Positions 62,010 through 64,000 of a stretch of DNA of 64,000 nucleotides are shown in pieces. The stretch's first letter is position 1. Each line of letters opens with the position of its first letter. The position numbers and the translations under genes were made by a program. The notes beneath the pieces were generated by a model. That model saw only the letters and a list, made by a program, of their open reading frames with translations. It was not told the DNA's origin and made no database searches. Origin of the DNA: Micrasema longulum (lineage: Eukaryota; Arthropoda; Insecta; Trichoptera; Brachycentridae); contig JAGVSM010004959.1 of NCBI GenBank assembly GCA_022494885.1, positions 24,540 through 88,539 on the forward strand, in the 5' to 3' direction.

Positions 62010-62850
62010 AATGAGTTTTGAGATTCTGTTTTTCTCCTCATTGCTAATCTTATCTTTTTTTATCCCCTGTTTCACAAGTATGACATTGTTGGTTAAATCG
62101 TATTATTGTTTTTATTTTATTCATCATCTTAATTATTTAATGTATAAAATTGCTACATTATATTTAATTCGCCGCTTTACTGTGAGCGAGCCAATTCCTT
62201 TGTGCATTCTTTCTACATTAGAATAGATATTTCTTTTGAGTATAATCCTCATCGCCTTATTTTGAAGAATTTGTATATTTTTAATTTTTCCTTCATTACA
62301 TAAAAAAAGAATGAAAGAACAGTAATTTATATGTGGACATATGATTGTTTTATATATAAGAACACTACTCTTAATATTCCATAAATGATTTTTTTTGTTA
62401 CATATTGATAATGTGTTTTGAAATTCAAATATCTATCCAAGTAAACTCCGAGATACTTTATTCCATCCACAGAATTTATATTTAAATAATCATATTAATA
62501 TTGTATCCCTGGGGTATATTTTTTCGCCCAATATTCACATATTTCGTTTTTGAGATATTTCATTTTAATTTATTCACTTTTAACCATTTTGATATATTTC
62601 CTGAATTGTAATTAATCTTATTTATCACTTTATCATAATTATCTTCTGATATGTAAACTAGTGCATCATCTGTACATAAGTGTCTAAGTACCTGATTGGC
62701 GTTTTCGCCGACAACATTGACAAAGTATCGCACATATGGTTGAAATTGCGAGTAAAAAATCTCAGCTTTGTGAACTTAGTAAGTACGGCTCGGCACCTTA
62801 TTACAATTTACAACTTCACAATGTTTTTTAAATTTTTTTATGTTATATAG
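62010..62850 (-). pseudogene. LINE RT fragment (Jockey-like)
   Basis: The minus strand from about 62680 reads 'TDDALVYISEDNYDKVINKI', then 'ISKWLKVNKLK', then, past decayed stretches, 'IYKTIICPHINYCSFILFL' and 'RMHKGIGSLTVKRRIKYN'. The catalytic box is TDDA instead of YADD. Many stops. Confidence 0.7.
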
Positions 62851-62852
62851 CG

Positions 62853-63460
62853 GACCCGACAGACGTTGTCCTGCCCGAACCTTAGCTTGCCTGCTATTAG
62901 TTTGGAAAAAGACTTTTAATTGATAAGTAGGTACCTAGGTATTTGTTTATGGTTGATTCCAAAACATAAAATAAATATTTTTTCAAATATGGCATCCTTT
63001 TTACAAACGTCAAACTCCGATCTTCTCACCAACAGACCGGTGTACTTATGTAGGAATACGATTTTTTTAAATGCATTGTATTTAATATTATTTTAGTGTT
63101 ACCAAACATCCAGTAAAAAGAAATAAATGGAAGAAATTATAAGGAATTTAAGAAAATAATCGGATTGGAATCTATAAAAAGCAAATGTCGTTTATAAACA
63201 TTCAAAAACAAACTTGTTTTTACACAAAAAAACAACATCTTTCCATTTTTGTGTAAACGCATTTTTCTCCAATGTAACCCTGGTAGATCGACGAATAAAA
63301 CATTTATGCTCTAAACTTCTTTTTTACACATTATATTGGCGATTTTAATATCCACGAACACGTACAGAGCAAAGATCTATATTTCTCTGAAAACCGCACG
63401 TAAATCGGTTAAGCCGTTTAGGAGTTTTAGGAGGTGACATCACACGTACAGAGGAATTAT
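62853..63460. repeat. Repeat S, possible full element
   Basis: It starts 'agcggacccgacagacgttg' and ends 'ttaggaggtgacatcacac'. This wording at start and end recurs in insect repeats. The end matches 36455-36565 in reverse. No frame supported. Confidence 0.4.
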
Positions 63461-63464
63461 AATA

Positions 63465-63535
63465 ATAATAATATTTGACTGATTTATATAGCGCCACTTT
63501 TGTAAAAAATCACCTCTAAGGCGCTTTACAATTGT
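63465..63535 (+). mobile_element. CR1-like tail block
   Basis: 'atttatatagcgccactttt' and 'cctctaaggcgctttacaa' match the blocks at 3090-3145 and 47735-47795. Confidence 0.5.
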
Positions 63536-63574
63536 ATACCTAAACTGACGTTCTAACTAGAGTAAAGTGATATA

Positions 63575-64000
63575 TTATATTATAGGGTATGATGCCCATG
63601 AACATTGACTATGCCACGGCTGCCGCTGGTTCAAGTGATTTTTCCAGTGGTACCTCGGTAACGGTTCCCCCGACAACGGAGTCGGCGGTTGCAGTCCTCC
63701 CCGGTGTGCCTTCTTCAAAGACTGGAAAACTGTTACATACAAAAGACGTGTCGTCGTTCGGGGCACCTTGGGAAAGCTGAGGGAAGAGGAAATAAAGTTT
63801 TATCACTTTTATCCCTTCCATAAGGACACTGCGAGCGACGATATGTCATCTTATTTGACTTCATTGGCGAGTACCGCCTCATTTCATGTGACAAAAATCA
63901 AATCGCGGGGTGGCTACTCGTCATTTAAAATCGGAATCCCGAAAATTGCCGTTGATTGAATCCCGATTTTGCGAAGCGAGAATTGGCCGCGTAAATCATA
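63575..64000 (+). pseudogene. Retroelement ORF1-like fragment
   Basis: One frame (63589-63780) reads 'VLPGVPSSKTGKLLHTKDVS'. After a frameshift a second (63768-63959) reads 'FYPFHKDTASDDMSSYL', then 'FHVTKIKSRGGYSSFKIGIP', a stop, and 'ENWPRKS' in frame beyond it. The 'YSSFK…W P' end resembles the ORF1-type protein of insect LINEs. It runs off the window. Confidence 0.5.

Overview
This is eukaryotic nuclear DNA. It is AT-rich, has spliced genes, no operons, and many LINE, SINE, MITE and mariner remnants. The ZAD plus C2H2 zinc-finger gene points to an insect. The element mix (RTE- and Jockey/CR1-like LINEs, tRNA-derived SINEs, mariners, a Penelope-like fragment) would fit Lepidoptera, but that is inference. 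Most of the 64 kb is transposable-element sequence and only three host genes have support.

Genes. (1) 26787-33876 (+): a four-exon ZAD-C2H2 zinc-finger gene of 357 codons. Splice phases agree at every junction and the three introns are full of transposons. (2) 44660 down to about 38590 (-): a small secreted protein gene with a TATA box, a signal-peptide exon and two further phase-consistent exons. Its 3' end is unresolved and may run into a LINE fragment. (3) 57298 down to 51351 (-): the 3' part of an unidentified gene. Two exons join cleanly, a 42-nt exon is likely, and a fourth has a phase problem.

Working labels for repeats (all mine). Pal = a self-complementary family with a repeat unit near 375 bp, present in tandem, inverted and broken forms all over the window (subfamilies Pal-A and Pal-B). 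RTE-1 = a LINE whose 3' end is the stop codon followed by a variable short tandem repeat. LINE-B, K, L, M, Q, X, Z = other LINE families, mostly 3' ends. SINE1 and SINE2 = tRNA-derived SINEs. Repeats E, F, G, H, I, J, N, O, R, S, T and U are dispersed families seen at two or more places, or foldbacks.

Layout. 1-8.5 kb: LINE 3' ends, Pal, repeats E to J. 9-10.6 kb: a mariner split by a LINE. 11.3-13.6 kb: RTE-1 split by LINE-L, then Pal-B. 14-23.5 kb: SINEs, TTAA element N, RTE-1, a mariner, LINE-Q, repeat J, Pal. 23.6-26.8 kb: a GC-rich unique patch and decayed elements. 26.8-33.9 kb: the zinc-finger gene. 34-38.4 kb: LINEs, a Penelope-like GIY-YIG fragment, Pal-B and foldback U. 38.5-44.7 kb: the secreted-protein gene with LINEs and Pal in its introns. 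44.9-51.3 kb: N with SINE1, LINEs, H, and a hAT-like element that ends 15 bp from the stop codon of gene 3. 51.3-57.3 kb: gene 3 exons among Pal, RTE-1 and LINEs. 57.4-64 kb: a (TTTTA)n tract and LINE fragments in both orientations.

The genes show no evident shared pathway. The most unusual content is the Pal family and the many datable nested insertions.
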